Assembly (NCBI RefSeq): GCF_030362835.1
Contig: NZ_JAUCGQ010000001.1
Span: 744,001-808,000, forward strand
Direction: 5' to 3'
DNA: 64,000 bases
Origin: Cellulomonas alba
GTDB lineage: Bacteria; Actinomycetota; Actinomycetes; Actinomycetales; Cellulomonadaceae
The notes under the pieces are model-generated. The model was not told the DNA's origin and made no database searches. It saw only the letters and a list, made by a program, of their open reading frames with translations. The translations under genes and the position numbers were made by a program. Positions 46,011 to 53,817 of this stretch are shown one piece after another (position 1 is the first letter of the stretch; every line of letters starts with the position of its first letter).

Positions 46011-46994
46011 CGCGACCGCGACCGTGTAGCCCGCGCGGTCGGCCTCGAGGTCGCCGGTCTCGCCGGCCCGCACGGCTCGTCCGCCGAGCACGAGCACGTA
46101 CGTCCAGAACGCCGCGAGGGCGACCAGCCCGACCGCGACCTTCGCGCCCCACGGCAGCCCGGACCCGGTGACGAAACCCTCGATCAGCCCGGACACCAGG
46201 AGCGTGCCGGCGAGCCCGATCGCGACCGTGAACAGCGCGCGCGCCTCGGCGGCGAGCGCACGCCCGCGGGGCCGCGGGCCGGGGGCGAGCCACGTCCAGA
46301 ACACCTTGAGGCCCGCCGCCCCGGCCACGAACACCGAGGTCAGCTCGAGCAGCCCGTGCGGCGCGATGAGCTGGAAGAACACCCCGAGATGCCCGTAGTG
46401 CGCCATGAGGCCGCCGGCGGCACCGACGCCGACGGCGTTGGTGGCGAGCATCCACACCGGCCCCACGCCCGTGATGCCGGTGGCGACGCAGACGGCCGTG
46501 ATCCACGCGTTGTTGGTCCACACCGTCGCCGCGAAGCCCACCCCCGGGTCGTAGTACGACGCGAAGGCCTTGTCGACGTAGTCCGCGCGCTCGGTGGGCG
46601 TCCCCATCGCCGCGAGCGCCTCCGGCTGCGTCGCGACCCAGACGCCCGCGATGACGGCGAGCGCAAGGAACGCGCCCATGACTGCGACGGTCCACCACCG
46701 GATCCGGTACAGCGCCGCGGGCAACCGCACCGCGAGGAATCGCGTGACGTCCCGCCAGCTCGGCTCGTGCGTCCCCGCGATCGCCGCCCTGGCCCTGGCC
46801 AGCAGCTGCGACAGCCGGGAGACGGTGGCGGGGTCGGGCGCGGCCGAGCGGATCACCGAGAGGTCGGTCGCCGCGGACTGGTACAGCCGGACGAGCTCGT
46901 CGGCCTCCGCACCCGTGCGCCGGCGGCTCGAGGCGAGCTCGTCGAGCCGGCGCCACCGGTCGGCGCGCGCGAGCTCGAAGGCGTCCAGGTCCAC
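46005..46994 (-). CDS. Stage II sporulation protein M-like (DUF95) membrane protein
   Basis: A 329-aa polytopic membrane protein of the SpoIIM/DUF95 family, Rv3694c-like. The N-terminal soluble part is helical (VDLDAFELARADRWRRLDELASSRRR, ELVRLYQSAATDLSVIRS). About six membrane helices follow, with the conserved WTNNAWITAVCVATGITGVGP and QLIAPHGLLELTSVFVAGAAG. In this group of actinobacteria it is encoded near MoxR/DUF58 and RDD proteins; it is not evidence of sporulation. GTG at 46994 is chosen because CAGGCT lies 6 bases upstream and the family starts here; GTG at 47000 or 47018 is possible. Confidence 0.85.
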   Translation of the reverse strand: MDLDAFELARADRWRRLDELASSRRRTGAEADELVRLYQSAATDLSVIRSAAPDPATVSRLSQLLARARAAIAGTHEPSWRDVTRFLAVRLPAALYRIRWWTVAVMGAFLALAVIAGVWVATQPEALAAMGTPTERADYVDKAFASYYDPGVGFAATVWTNNAWITAVCVATGITGVGPVWMLATNAVGVGAAGGLMAHYGHLGVFFQLIAPHGLLELTSVFVAGAAGLKVFWTWLAPGPRPRGRALAAEARALFTVAIGLAGTLLVSGLIEGFVTGSGLPWGAKVAVGLVALAAFWTYVLVLGGRAVRAGETGDLEADRAGYTVAVAG

Positions 46995-47046
46995 GCGCAC
47001 AGCCTGCCATCCCGGCACCCCGCCCGACGGCTAGTCTGCGCACACC

Positions 47047-47183
<137 letters not shown>

Positions 47184-47199
<16 letters not shown>

Positions 47200-47999
47200 T
47201 CGGCGAGGGCGTGCTCCTCGACGCGCGGCCGGCGTCCGTGCTGACGCGCGTCCTCGCGGCGCTCATCGACCTCGCGGTCCTGTTCGCCGGCGTGCTGGCG
47301 CTGTTCCTGCTGATCGGCCTGCTGCCGTTGCCCGACAGCGATGCGGTCGGTCGGGTGCTGGGCGTTGTCGTGATCGCGGGCGTGACCGTCGTGACGCCCA
47401 CGGCGGTCGACACGCTGTCGCGCGGGCGGTCGCTGGGCAAGCTCGCCGTGGGCATCCGCATCGTGCGGGACGACGGCGGACCGATCGTCTTCCGGCAGTC
47501 CCTCGTGCGCGCGCTCGTGGGCGTCGTCGAGCTGTGGCTCACGTTCGGCTCGGTCGCTGTGATCTGCTCGGCCGTGCACCCGCAGGGCAAGCGCGTCGGG
47601 GACATCCTCGCGGGCACGTACGCGGTGCGGGTGCGCGGCGTCCGCCGCGACTCGTTCGTCGTGCTGATGCCGCCGCGGCTCGCCTGGTGGGCCCGCAGCG
47701 CGGACGTCGCGCGCCTGCCCGACGGCCTCGCTCTCTCGGTCCGGCAGTTCCTCGCGCGCGCGCCCCAGCTGCACCCCGGGTCCCGCGTGGAGCTCGGCAC
47801 GGCGCTGACGCGCGAGGTGGAGCGCTACGTGCGCCCGCTGCCGCCGGCAGGCACGCACCCCGAGGAGTTCCTCGCCGCGGTGATCGCCGAACGTCGGGAC
47901 CGCGAGCTGCACCGGCTGCACCGTGAGGCGCAGCTCGAGGCGGCCGAGGCCGCGCTGGTGCAACGCCTCCCCCACGAGATCCCGGACCCGGTCGACTGA
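47184..47999 (+). CDS. RDD family membrane protein
   Basis: A 271-aa protein with an RDD domain. RPASVLTRVLAALIDLAVLFAG carries the conserved Arg-Asp pattern, RSLGKLAVGIRIVRDDGGP the second conserved block, and about four hydrophobic segments are present. The C-terminal ~110 residues are soluble and charged, ending RLPHEIPDPVD. The family function is unclear (some members affect ion transport). The GTG start has AGAGGGGG upstream. The transcript probably begins near 47044, leaving a leader of about 140 bases. Confidence 0.82.
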
Positions 48000-48067
48000 C
48001 GGCCCGGCCCGGTGCGCGCTCGGCGTGCGGCGCCGCCGGACGCCGGGTGCGTCGAGCGGGTGAGCCG

Positions 48068-48988
48068 TCAGCCGACCGCGCGGCGCAGGTCCGGCTCGAG
48101 GTAGATGACGTGGGCGATCGGCACCGCGGCGCGCACCCGCTGCTCCGCGGCGTCGATCGCGGAGGCCACGTCGGCGGCCGACGTCGCCGCGGGCACCTCG
48201 ATCTTCGCCGCGACCAGCAGCTCGTCCGGCCCGAGGTGGAGCGTGCGCAGGTGGATCACGGACGGCACCCCGGGGCCGACGAGCGCGCCGCGGATGGCGT
48301 CGACGTGCTCGGCCGTCGCCGACTCCCCCACCAGCAGCGACGTCGTCTCGATGGCGAGGACGACCGCGATCGCGACGAGCAGCAGGCCGATGCTCGCGCT
48401 GCCGAGCGCGTCCCACCGGCCGTCGTGCGTGATCAGCGTGAGCCCGACACCGAAGAGCGCGAGCACGAGGCCGACGAGCGCGCCGCTGTCCTCGAGCAGC
48501 ACCACCGGCAGCTCGGGCTCCTTCGCTCCGCGCACGTACTGCACGAGCGAGCGGTCGCCGCGCAGCTTGTTCGTCTCGCCCATCGCGGTGCGGAACGACA
48601 GCCCCTCGAGCACGATCGCGACGCCGAGCACGGCGAGGGGCACCCACCACCACCGGCCCTCGATCGGGTGCGGGTCCTGCCACTTGTGCCACGCCTCGTA
48701 GAGCGCGAACAGGCCACCGAGCGAGAACAGCACGATCGACACGATGAACGCGTACATGTACCGCTCGCGGCCGTAGCCGAACGGGTGCTCCGCGTCCGGC
48801 GCGCGCTTGGCGCGCCGGCCGCCGAGCAGCAGCAGGAGCTGGTTGCCCGAGTCCGCCACCGAGTGCACAGCCTCCGCGAGCATCGAGCTCGACTGCGTCA
48901 GCAGGAACGCCACGAACTTGGTGACGGCGATCCCGATGTTGGCGGCCAGTGCCGCGACGATCGCCCTGGTCCCGCCCTCGTGCGCCAT
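48068..48988 (-). CDS. Cation diffusion facilitator family transporter
   Basis: A 306-aa CDF transporter, expected to export Zn2+ or a similar divalent cation in exchange for protons. Membrane helices include VAALAANIGIAVTKFVAFLL. The first metal site region is SSMLAEAVHSVADSGNQLLL and the second is LLEDSGALVGLVLALFG. The His/Asp pattern HSVAD...LEDSG resembles the SLC30A9-like branch. A C-terminal cytoplasmic domain has VIHLRTLHLGPDELLVAAKIEV. ATG start with -10 TAGGGT (48995-49000) 6 bases upstream. Confidence 0.88.
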   Translation of the reverse strand: MAHEGGTRAIVAALAANIGIAVTKFVAFLLTQSSSMLAEAVHSVADSGNQLLLLLGGRRAKRAPDAEHPFGYGRERYMYAFIVSIVLFSLGGLFALYEAWHKWQDPHPIEGRWWWVPLAVLGVAIVLEGLSFRTAMGETNKLRGDRSLVQYVRGAKEPELPVVLLEDSGALVGLVLALFGVGLTLITHDGRWDALGSASIGLLLVAIAVVLAIETTSLLVGESATAEHVDAIRGALVGPGVPSVIHLRTLHLGPDELLVAAKIEVPAATSAADVASAIDAAEQRVRAAVPIAHVIYLEPDLRRAVG

Positions 48989-49056
48989 GCGCCGACCCTA
49001 GCCGCCCGGCCCCGACCACCCCGCGCGCGTCCGAGGGGATGACCGCCGGGTCGGCG

Positions 49057-49305
49057 TCAGGCGCGCAGCGACCGCGCCTCGTCGGCGAGCAGCACCGGGA
49101 TCCCGTCGCGGACGGGGTACGCGAGCGGGTTGTCCGGGTCCGTCGAGTGCAGCTCGGGCTCGCCGTCGGGGCCGGTCGCGTCGACGAGCGTCGCGCCCGT
49201 CACGGGGCACCGCAGCAGGTCGCGGGCCCACTGCTCGAACACGACGGGCGTCGCGGCGGGAGTCTCGTCCGGCGTCGGCGTCGGCGTCGCGGCGTCGCTC
49301 GTCAT
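49057..49305 (-). CDS. Trm112 family small protein
   Basis: An 82-aa protein with a Trm112-like core: DLLRCPVTGATLVDATGPDG...LAYPVRDGIPVLLADEARSL. Only one Cys remains of the zinc pairs of eukaryotic Trm112. The N-terminus is a Thr/Pro-rich tail. Trm112 proteins are small partners of methyltransferases or sugar-nucleotide enzymes; the bacterial role is uncertain. The ATG overlaps the manB stop by 4 bases (ATGA), and this manB-Trm112 pairing is common in actinobacteria. Confidence 0.85.
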   Translation of the reverse strand: MTSDAATPTPTPDETPAATPVVFEQWARDLLRCPVTGATLVDATGPDGEPELHSTDPDNPLAYPVRDGIPVLLADEARSLRA

Positions 49306-50753
49306 GACTCCCCCTGGCGGACCAGCGCGAGCACGTCGTCGCGCACCTTCTCCATGATGTCCTCGTCGGCGGCCTCGACGTTGAGCCGCAGCAGCGGCTC
49401 GGTGTTCGACGCGCGGAGGTTGAACCACCACCGCGGGTGGCCGTCCCAGTGCGACACGGTGAGGCCGTCGAGCTCGTCGACCTCGACCGGGCCGGCGCCC
49501 TGCTGCGTCACGTACGCCTCGACGACGCGCGCCCGGGCGGCCTTCACCGACGCGACGCGAGAGTTGATCTCACCGCTCGCCACGTACGGCTGGTAGACCT
49601 CGGCGAGCGCCGACAGCGGGTGGGGCTGGCCCCCGAGCGCCGCGAGCACGTGCAGCGCCGCGAGCATGCCGGTGTCCGCGAAGAAGAAGTCGCGGAAGTA
49701 GTAGTGCGCGCTGTGCTCGCCGCCGAAGACGGCCTCGTTCTCCGCCATCTGGGCCTTGATGAACGAGTGGCCGACGCGCGTGCGGACGGTCCTGGCGCCG
49801 GCCGCAGTCAGCAGGTCGGGCACGACCCGCGACGTGATGAGGTTGTGGATCACGGTGGGCGTCGCGTGGCCCGCCGCCTGCTCGCGGGCGACCTCGCGGA
49901 GGCCGACCAGCGCCGTGATCGCGCTCGGCGACACCGGGTCGCCGTTCTCGTCGACGACGAAGCACCGGTCGGCGTCGCCGTCGAACGCAAGGCCGAGGTC
50001 CGCGCCGTGCTCGACGACCGCAGCCTGCAGGTCGCGCAGGTTCGCGGGCTCGAGAGGGTTCGCCTCGTGGTTCGGGAACGTGCCGTCCAGCTCGAAGTAG
50101 AGCGGGACGACGTCGAGCGGCAGCTCGGGGAGGCCGGCACCCGTACCGAGCACGGCCGGGACCGTGAACCCGCCCATGCCGTTCCCGGCGTCGACGACGA
50201 CCTTGAGCGGGCGGATGCCCGACAGGTCGACGAGCGAGCGGAGGAACGCGGCGTACTCGGCGAGCATGTCGCGCTCGGACACGGTGCCGCGCTCGTCGTC
50301 CGCGACGGCCGGTACCGAGGTGCCGAGGTACTCGCCCGCGAGCTCGCGCACGCGCGCCAGGCCGGTGTCCTGCCCGACGGGGCGTGCGCCCGCGCGGCAC
50401 AGCTTGATGCCGTTGTACTGCGCGGGGTTGTGGCTCGCGGTGAACATCGCGCCCGGCGTGGCGAGCGAGCCGGACGCGAAGTACAGCCCGTCCGTCGAGC
50501 ACAGGCCGATCAGCACGACGTCGACGCCGCGGCCGGCGATCCCGTCGGCGAAGGCCTCGACCAGCTCGGGGCCCGAGGGGCGCATGTCGTGGCCGATGAC
50601 GACGCTCGACGCGCCCTCGGGGACGGCGACCACGTCGGCGAAGGCGGCGCCGATGGCGCGCGCGACGTCGGCGTTCAGCTCCTCGGGGACCACCCCCCGC
50701 ACGTCGTAGGCCTTGATCAGGGCGGACAGGTCGACGGCGTCAGACGAGGGCAC
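49302..50753 (-). CDS. manB: Phosphomannomutase/phosphoglucomutase
   Basis: A 483-aa alpha-D-phosphohexomutase that interconverts the 6- and 1-phosphates of mannose or glucose, feeding GDP-mannose and cell-wall glycan synthesis. The catalytic phosphoserine is in FTASHNPAQYNGIK, the metal loop is AFDGDADRCFVVDENG, the sugar-binding loop is GGEHSAHYYFRD, and the C-terminal phosphate loop is LRASNTEPLLRLNVEA. GTG start with -10 TAGGAT (50760-50765) 6 bases upstream. Placement beside DUF3499 and whiB genes is typical of actinobacteria. Confidence 0.93.
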   Translation of the reverse strand: MPSSDAVDLSALIKAYDVRGVVPEELNADVARAIGAAFADVVAVPEGASSVVIGHDMRPSGPELVEAFADGIAGRGVDVVLIGLCSTDGLYFASGSLATPGAMFTASHNPAQYNGIKLCRAGARPVGQDTGLARVRELAGEYLGTSVPAVADDERGTVSERDMLAEYAAFLRSLVDLSGIRPLKVVVDAGNGMGGFTVPAVLGTGAGLPELPLDVVPLYFELDGTFPNHEANPLEPANLRDLQAAVVEHGADLGLAFDGDADRCFVVDENGDPVSPSAITALVGLREVAREQAAGHATPTVIHNLITSRVVPDLLTAAGARTVRTRVGHSFIKAQMAENEAVFGGEHSAHYYFRDFFFADTGMLAALHVLAALGGQPHPLSALAEVYQPYVASGEINSRVASVKAARARVVEAYVTQQGAGPVEVDELDGLTVSHWDGHPRWWFNLRASNTEPLLRLNVEAADEDIMEKVRDDVLALVRQGES

Positions 50754-50772
50754 CCACGGATCCTAGCGGCCG

Positions 50773-51051
50773 TCAGCTCTGCTTCCCGGGCCCCATGACG
50801 TCCTCCCGCGGCAGCGGCGACCCGTCGCCGTCGAGCGCGAACCAGTTGGTCTGCTCGCACGACGGGCACGAGACGAACACCGCGGGCCGGCCGCCCGAGA
50901 TCGTCATGCGGATGCGCGTCAGCTCGGTCTCGCCGCACCGCAGGCACGCGTGCGTGCCCGGCACGACGATCGACTGCGGCTGGCTCACCGAGCCCAGTGG
51001 CTCGGCGTGGGCGTCCCGACCGCGGCCGGCGTCTCCCTTGCGGCGTGCCAC
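50773..51051 (-). CDS. Small zinc-ribbon-like protein of unknown function
   Basis: A 92-aa protein I do not recognise. It has two Cys pairs, CLRC and CPSC, 23 residues apart (HACLRCGETELTRIRMTISG...VFVSCPSCEQTNWFALDGDG), typical of a zinc ribbon. The N-terminus is basic and charged. It lies 4 bases after DUF3499 and 19 bases before manB on the same strand, so it is probably expressed with both. The GTG start at 51051 is the only good start before the ribbon. Confidence 0.65.
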   Translation of the reverse strand: MARRKGDAGRGRDAHAEPLGSVSQPQSIVVPGTHACLRCGETELTRIRMTISGGRPAVFVSCPSCEQTNWFALDGDGSPLPREDVMGPGKQS

Positions 51052-51055
51052 GCGC

Positions 51056-51418
51056 TCAGCCCTCCCCGCGCAGGACGCGCAGGTGGCCGCGGCGCGGCGC
51101 CTCGGCGAGGCCGACGGGCTCCGCGACGGGCTCGGCCAGGTGGCGCGGACGGCCCGCCTCGCGGACCGCGTCGGCGAGCGCGAGCAGGTCGTCAGGGCTC
51201 GGGGGCGCCGGCGCGAACTCCGGCGTCAGCCGCACGACCTCCCAGCCGCGCGGGGCGGTGAGGCGCTCGGCGTGCCAGTCGCACAGGTCGTACGAGTGCG
51301 GCTCCGCCGTCTGCGCCAGCGGCCCGAGCACGGCCGTCGAGTCCGAGTACACGTAGGTCAGGGTGGCCACGGCCGCACGGCCGCACGCGGTGCGCGAGCA
51401 CTGCCGGACGGATCTCAC
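51056..51418 (-). CDS. DUF3499 family protein
   Basis: A 120-aa protein of an actinobacterial family (Rv3258c-like) of unknown function. The conserved block is RQCSRTACGRAAVATLTYVY, followed by STAVLGPLAQTAEPHSYDLCDWHAERLTAPRGWEVVRL, with four conserved Cys/His positions that could bind a metal. GTG at 51418 is chosen because -10 TACGGT (51425-51430) lies 6 bases upstream, although the frame is open further. It is divergent from the metallopeptidase-like gene, as in other actinobacteria. Confidence 0.87.
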   Translation of the reverse strand: MRSVRQCSRTACGRAAVATLTYVYSDSTAVLGPLAQTAEPHSYDLCDWHAERLTAPRGWEVVRLTPEFAPAPPSPDDLLALADAVREAGRPRHLAEPVAEPVGLAEAPRRGHLRVLRGEG

Positions 51419-51504
51419 GCGCTGACCGTACAACGCCCCGCCCACACCGCCTCGCCCACACGCGGGACCGGCCCGCGGGCGTCGCGCCGGACTACAGTGC
51501 AGCC

Positions 51505-51990
51505 GTGCCCGACCGGTCCCGACGCGTCCCCGACCGCGCCCGCCGCGCGCTCGGCATGCCGGGCGCCGCCGTGCAGCCCGTCCGCCGGCGCGACCGTCGC
51601 GGCCGCGGCCCGCGCGGCCCCCTCATGCCGGCGACGATGCCCGCGTACCGCACGCGGGCCGAGCGGTTCGACGACCTCGTGCTCGACGCCGTCGAGCGCC
51701 TCGAGCGCCGCTGGGCGCGCCAGCTGGACGGCACCGAGTTCGCCGTCGAGGACGTGCCGCCGTCGAACCCGGCGCCGTGGGAGCGCGGCGGCGTGCCGCT
51801 CGGCCGGTACTTCCCCGCCGACGCGGGCCTGCCCGCGCGCATCGTCGTGTACCGGCGCCCCGTCGAGGCCCGCGCGCACGACCCGCTCGACCTCGCCGAC
51901 CTGGTGCGCGACGTGGTCGTCGAGCAGGTGGCGCACATGCTCGGGCGTTCGCCTGAGGACGTCGACCCCGGGTACGACGCCGGGGACTGA
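51505..51990 (+). CDS. Metallopeptidase-like (zincin_1) protein with lost HExxH motif
   Basis: A 161-aa protein. An Arg-rich N-terminus of about 45 residues leads into the family core: RTRAERFDDLVLDAVERLERRW, FAVEDVPPSN, PLGRYFPADAGLPARIVVYRRPVE and LADLVRDVVVEQVAHMLGRSPEDVDPGYD. In active members the helix carries HExxH; here that position reads VEQVA, so both His ligands are gone. It is probably not a protease. GTG start with -10 TACAGT (51493-51498) 6 bases upstream. The location opposite DUF3499 is conserved. Confidence 0.75.
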   Translation: MPDRSRRVPDRARRALGMPGAAVQPVRRRDRRGRGPRGPLMPATMPAYRTRAERFDDLVLDAVERLERRWARQLDGTEFAVEDVPPSNPAPWERGGVPLGRYFPADAGLPARIVVYRRPVEARAHDPLDLADLVRDVVVEQVAHMLGRSPEDVDPGYDAGD

Positions 51991-52012
51991 CGCGCGGCGG
52001 CCCGCGTCCGGG

Positions 52013-53803
52013 CTACCGGATCCCGGCCCGCGACTCGCGCTGGACCGCGACGTCGGGCGTCCCCGCCGCGACGGGCACCGGGTCGAGCACCGAGACGAGC
52101 TGGCCGTCCGGCCGGTCGACGGTCGCCACGAGCGCCCACGCGAGGCGCACGTGCGCTCCGGCGTCCGTCACGAGGTCGACGCCCGTGACGACGGGCCCGG
52201 CGGTCGGCGGCGGCGTCGCCGGTGCGGTGGACGTCGGCGGCGGGTCGGGCGCGAACCACGTCTGCGCGCCGCCGAGGTTGGTGGGCAGCGCGGGCGTCGG
52301 GTCGTCGGTCGGGTCGTCGCCGGCGTCGTCCGCCGAGTCCGGCGTCGGGGGCGCGACCGCGAGCGTCTCCTCCCCGCTCGCGAGCGACGCGAGCGACCAC
52401 GCGCCCGTCGAGCCGGCGGCGATCCGCACCGGACGCGTCGCGAGCACCGCGCCGCCCGCGCCGAGCACGCGCAGCGTCCCGGTCGCGTCGCCCGTCACGC
52501 CCGTGCCCGCGACGCCGGAGAGCACGAGCGACCCGGTCGCGCCCGCGGGCAGCGCCACGACGCCCGAGCGGCCGGGATCGGCGGTGGCCGCCCACGCGCG
52601 GTCGATCATCGTGCCGCCGCCCTGCGGTGCGGCGCCGCCGCGTCGCGTGACGACCGCCGAGGCGAGCAGCGGGCGGTCAGCCCGGACCACTGCCGTGTAC
52701 GCGCCCGGGGCGAGGCCGCCGAGCGGCACGTCCGTCACCGAGCCGCCGGCGAGCGTCACCGCGTCGGCGCCGGGCAGCCGCGTCGGGCCCCCAGGCCCGA
52801 GCAGCGTGATCGTCGCCCTGGTGCCCTTCGAGCCCGGCACGAGCAGGCGCAGCGCAGGTCCGACCGCGTCCGCGGCGGTGCTCGCCGTGACGGACACGCC
52901 CGGCACCACCTGCTCGACCGCGGGCTGCGTGCCGGCGACGACGAGGTCGGTGCCCGTCGGCGTGAAGCCGTCGAGCGACGAGTCCTGCACGAACGCTGCG
53001 ACGCGGCCGCCCGACGCGGTCACGTGCACGGCGACGCGGCGCTGCTGCGCGGCGAGCGCCCCGAGGTGGAGCACGCGCTGACCGCGGGGCGCGACGAGGT
53101 ACTCGTCGGTCGACAGGTCCGCGAGCCCGTTCGGTCCCCAGACCTGCACCGTGACCTGGGCCGGTGTGGAGCCCGAGTTGACCAGCACGAGGTGCGCCGT
53201 GCTGCTCAGCTCGGTCGAGCCGCCGAGCAGCCACGCGTCGGCGCTGGGCGCCTGGCACGAGGCGGCGACGAGGCCGCGGAGGTCACCGGCCGTGACGAGC
53301 GACGCGCTCACGCCCGCGAGGCGCGCCGCCGTCCCGTCCCCGGGCTCGGCCTGGACGACGAGCGGCGCCGTCACGTTCGGCACGGTCGCCGAGCCGGCGC
53401 CTGCGGGGATCGTCGCGAGCATGCTCGCCTGCGTCAGCGGCAGGATCGCGCCCGGCCCGTCGGACGGGCCGGCCGTCAGCGCGGACACGCCCGTGACGGG
53501 CGCGACCGGGACGGGGTTGAACGCCGAGTCGCCGCGGCCGGCGTTCGTCGGCAGGATCGGGCTGCCCGGGCAGACGAGCGACGCCGTCGCGGCCGGCACG
53601 GGCACGCGCGTCGCCGCGACCGACTGCTCGTCGCGTGCGGGCAGCCGCGTCGCCGCGACGACGGTCGCGCCGACGAGGCCGAGCACCGCGACTCCCGACA
53701 CCGCGCGCACGACGCGGCCCGGCCAGACCCGGCCCTGCCCGCCCGCGCCGGTCGCGCCACCGGCGCCCGGCGTGCCGCCGAGCGGCCCCCGGTCCTGCTC
53801 CAT
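52013..53803 (-). CDS. DUF5719 family secreted/anchored protein
   Basis: A 596-aa protein with one N-terminal membrane helix (AVSGVAVLGLVGATVVAATRL) after a Gly-rich cytoplasmic stretch, and a large extracytoplasmic beta-rich region. Conserved blocks include WLLGGSTELSSTAHLVLVNSGSTPAQVTV and VVPGVSVTASTAADAVGPALRLLVPG. Two Cys (VCPGS and ASCQAP) may pair. It probably works with the membrane glycosyltransferase encoded directly upstream. ATG at 53803 has GGGGAG upstream; GTG at 53821, overlapping the previous stop (GTGA), is the alternative. Confidence 0.82.
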   Translation of the reverse strand: MEQDRGPLGGTPGAGGATGAGGQGRVWPGRVVRAVSGVAVLGLVGATVVAATRLPARDEQSVAATRVPVPAATASLVCPGSPILPTNAGRGDSAFNPVPVAPVTGVSALTAGPSDGPGAILPLTQASMLATIPAGAGSATVPNVTAPLVVQAEPGDGTAARLAGVSASLVTAGDLRGLVAASCQAPSADAWLLGGSTELSSTAHLVLVNSGSTPAQVTVQVWGPNGLADLSTDEYLVAPRGQRVLHLGALAAQQRRVAVHVTASGGRVAAFVQDSSLDGFTPTGTDLVVAGTQPAVEQVVPGVSVTASTAADAVGPALRLLVPGSKGTRATITLLGPGGPTRLPGADAVTLAGGSVTDVPLGGLAPGAYTAVVRADRPLLASAVVTRRGGAAPQGGGTMIDRAWAATADPGRSGVVALPAGATGSLVLSGVAGTGVTGDATGTLRVLGAGGAVLATRPVRIAAGSTGAWSLASLASGEETLAVAPPTPDSADDAGDDPTDDPTPALPTNLGGAQTWFAPDPPPTSTAPATPPPTAGPVVTGVDLVTDAGAHVRLAWALVATVDRPDGQLVSVLDPVPVAAGTPDVAVQRESRAGIR

Positions 53804-53817
53804 GTCCCGCTCCCCGT

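Noticed and set aside
46005-46994. SpoIIM-like protein as evidence of sporulation
   Set aside because: DUF95 proteins are widespread in non-sporulating actinobacteria, and no other sporulation genes are present.
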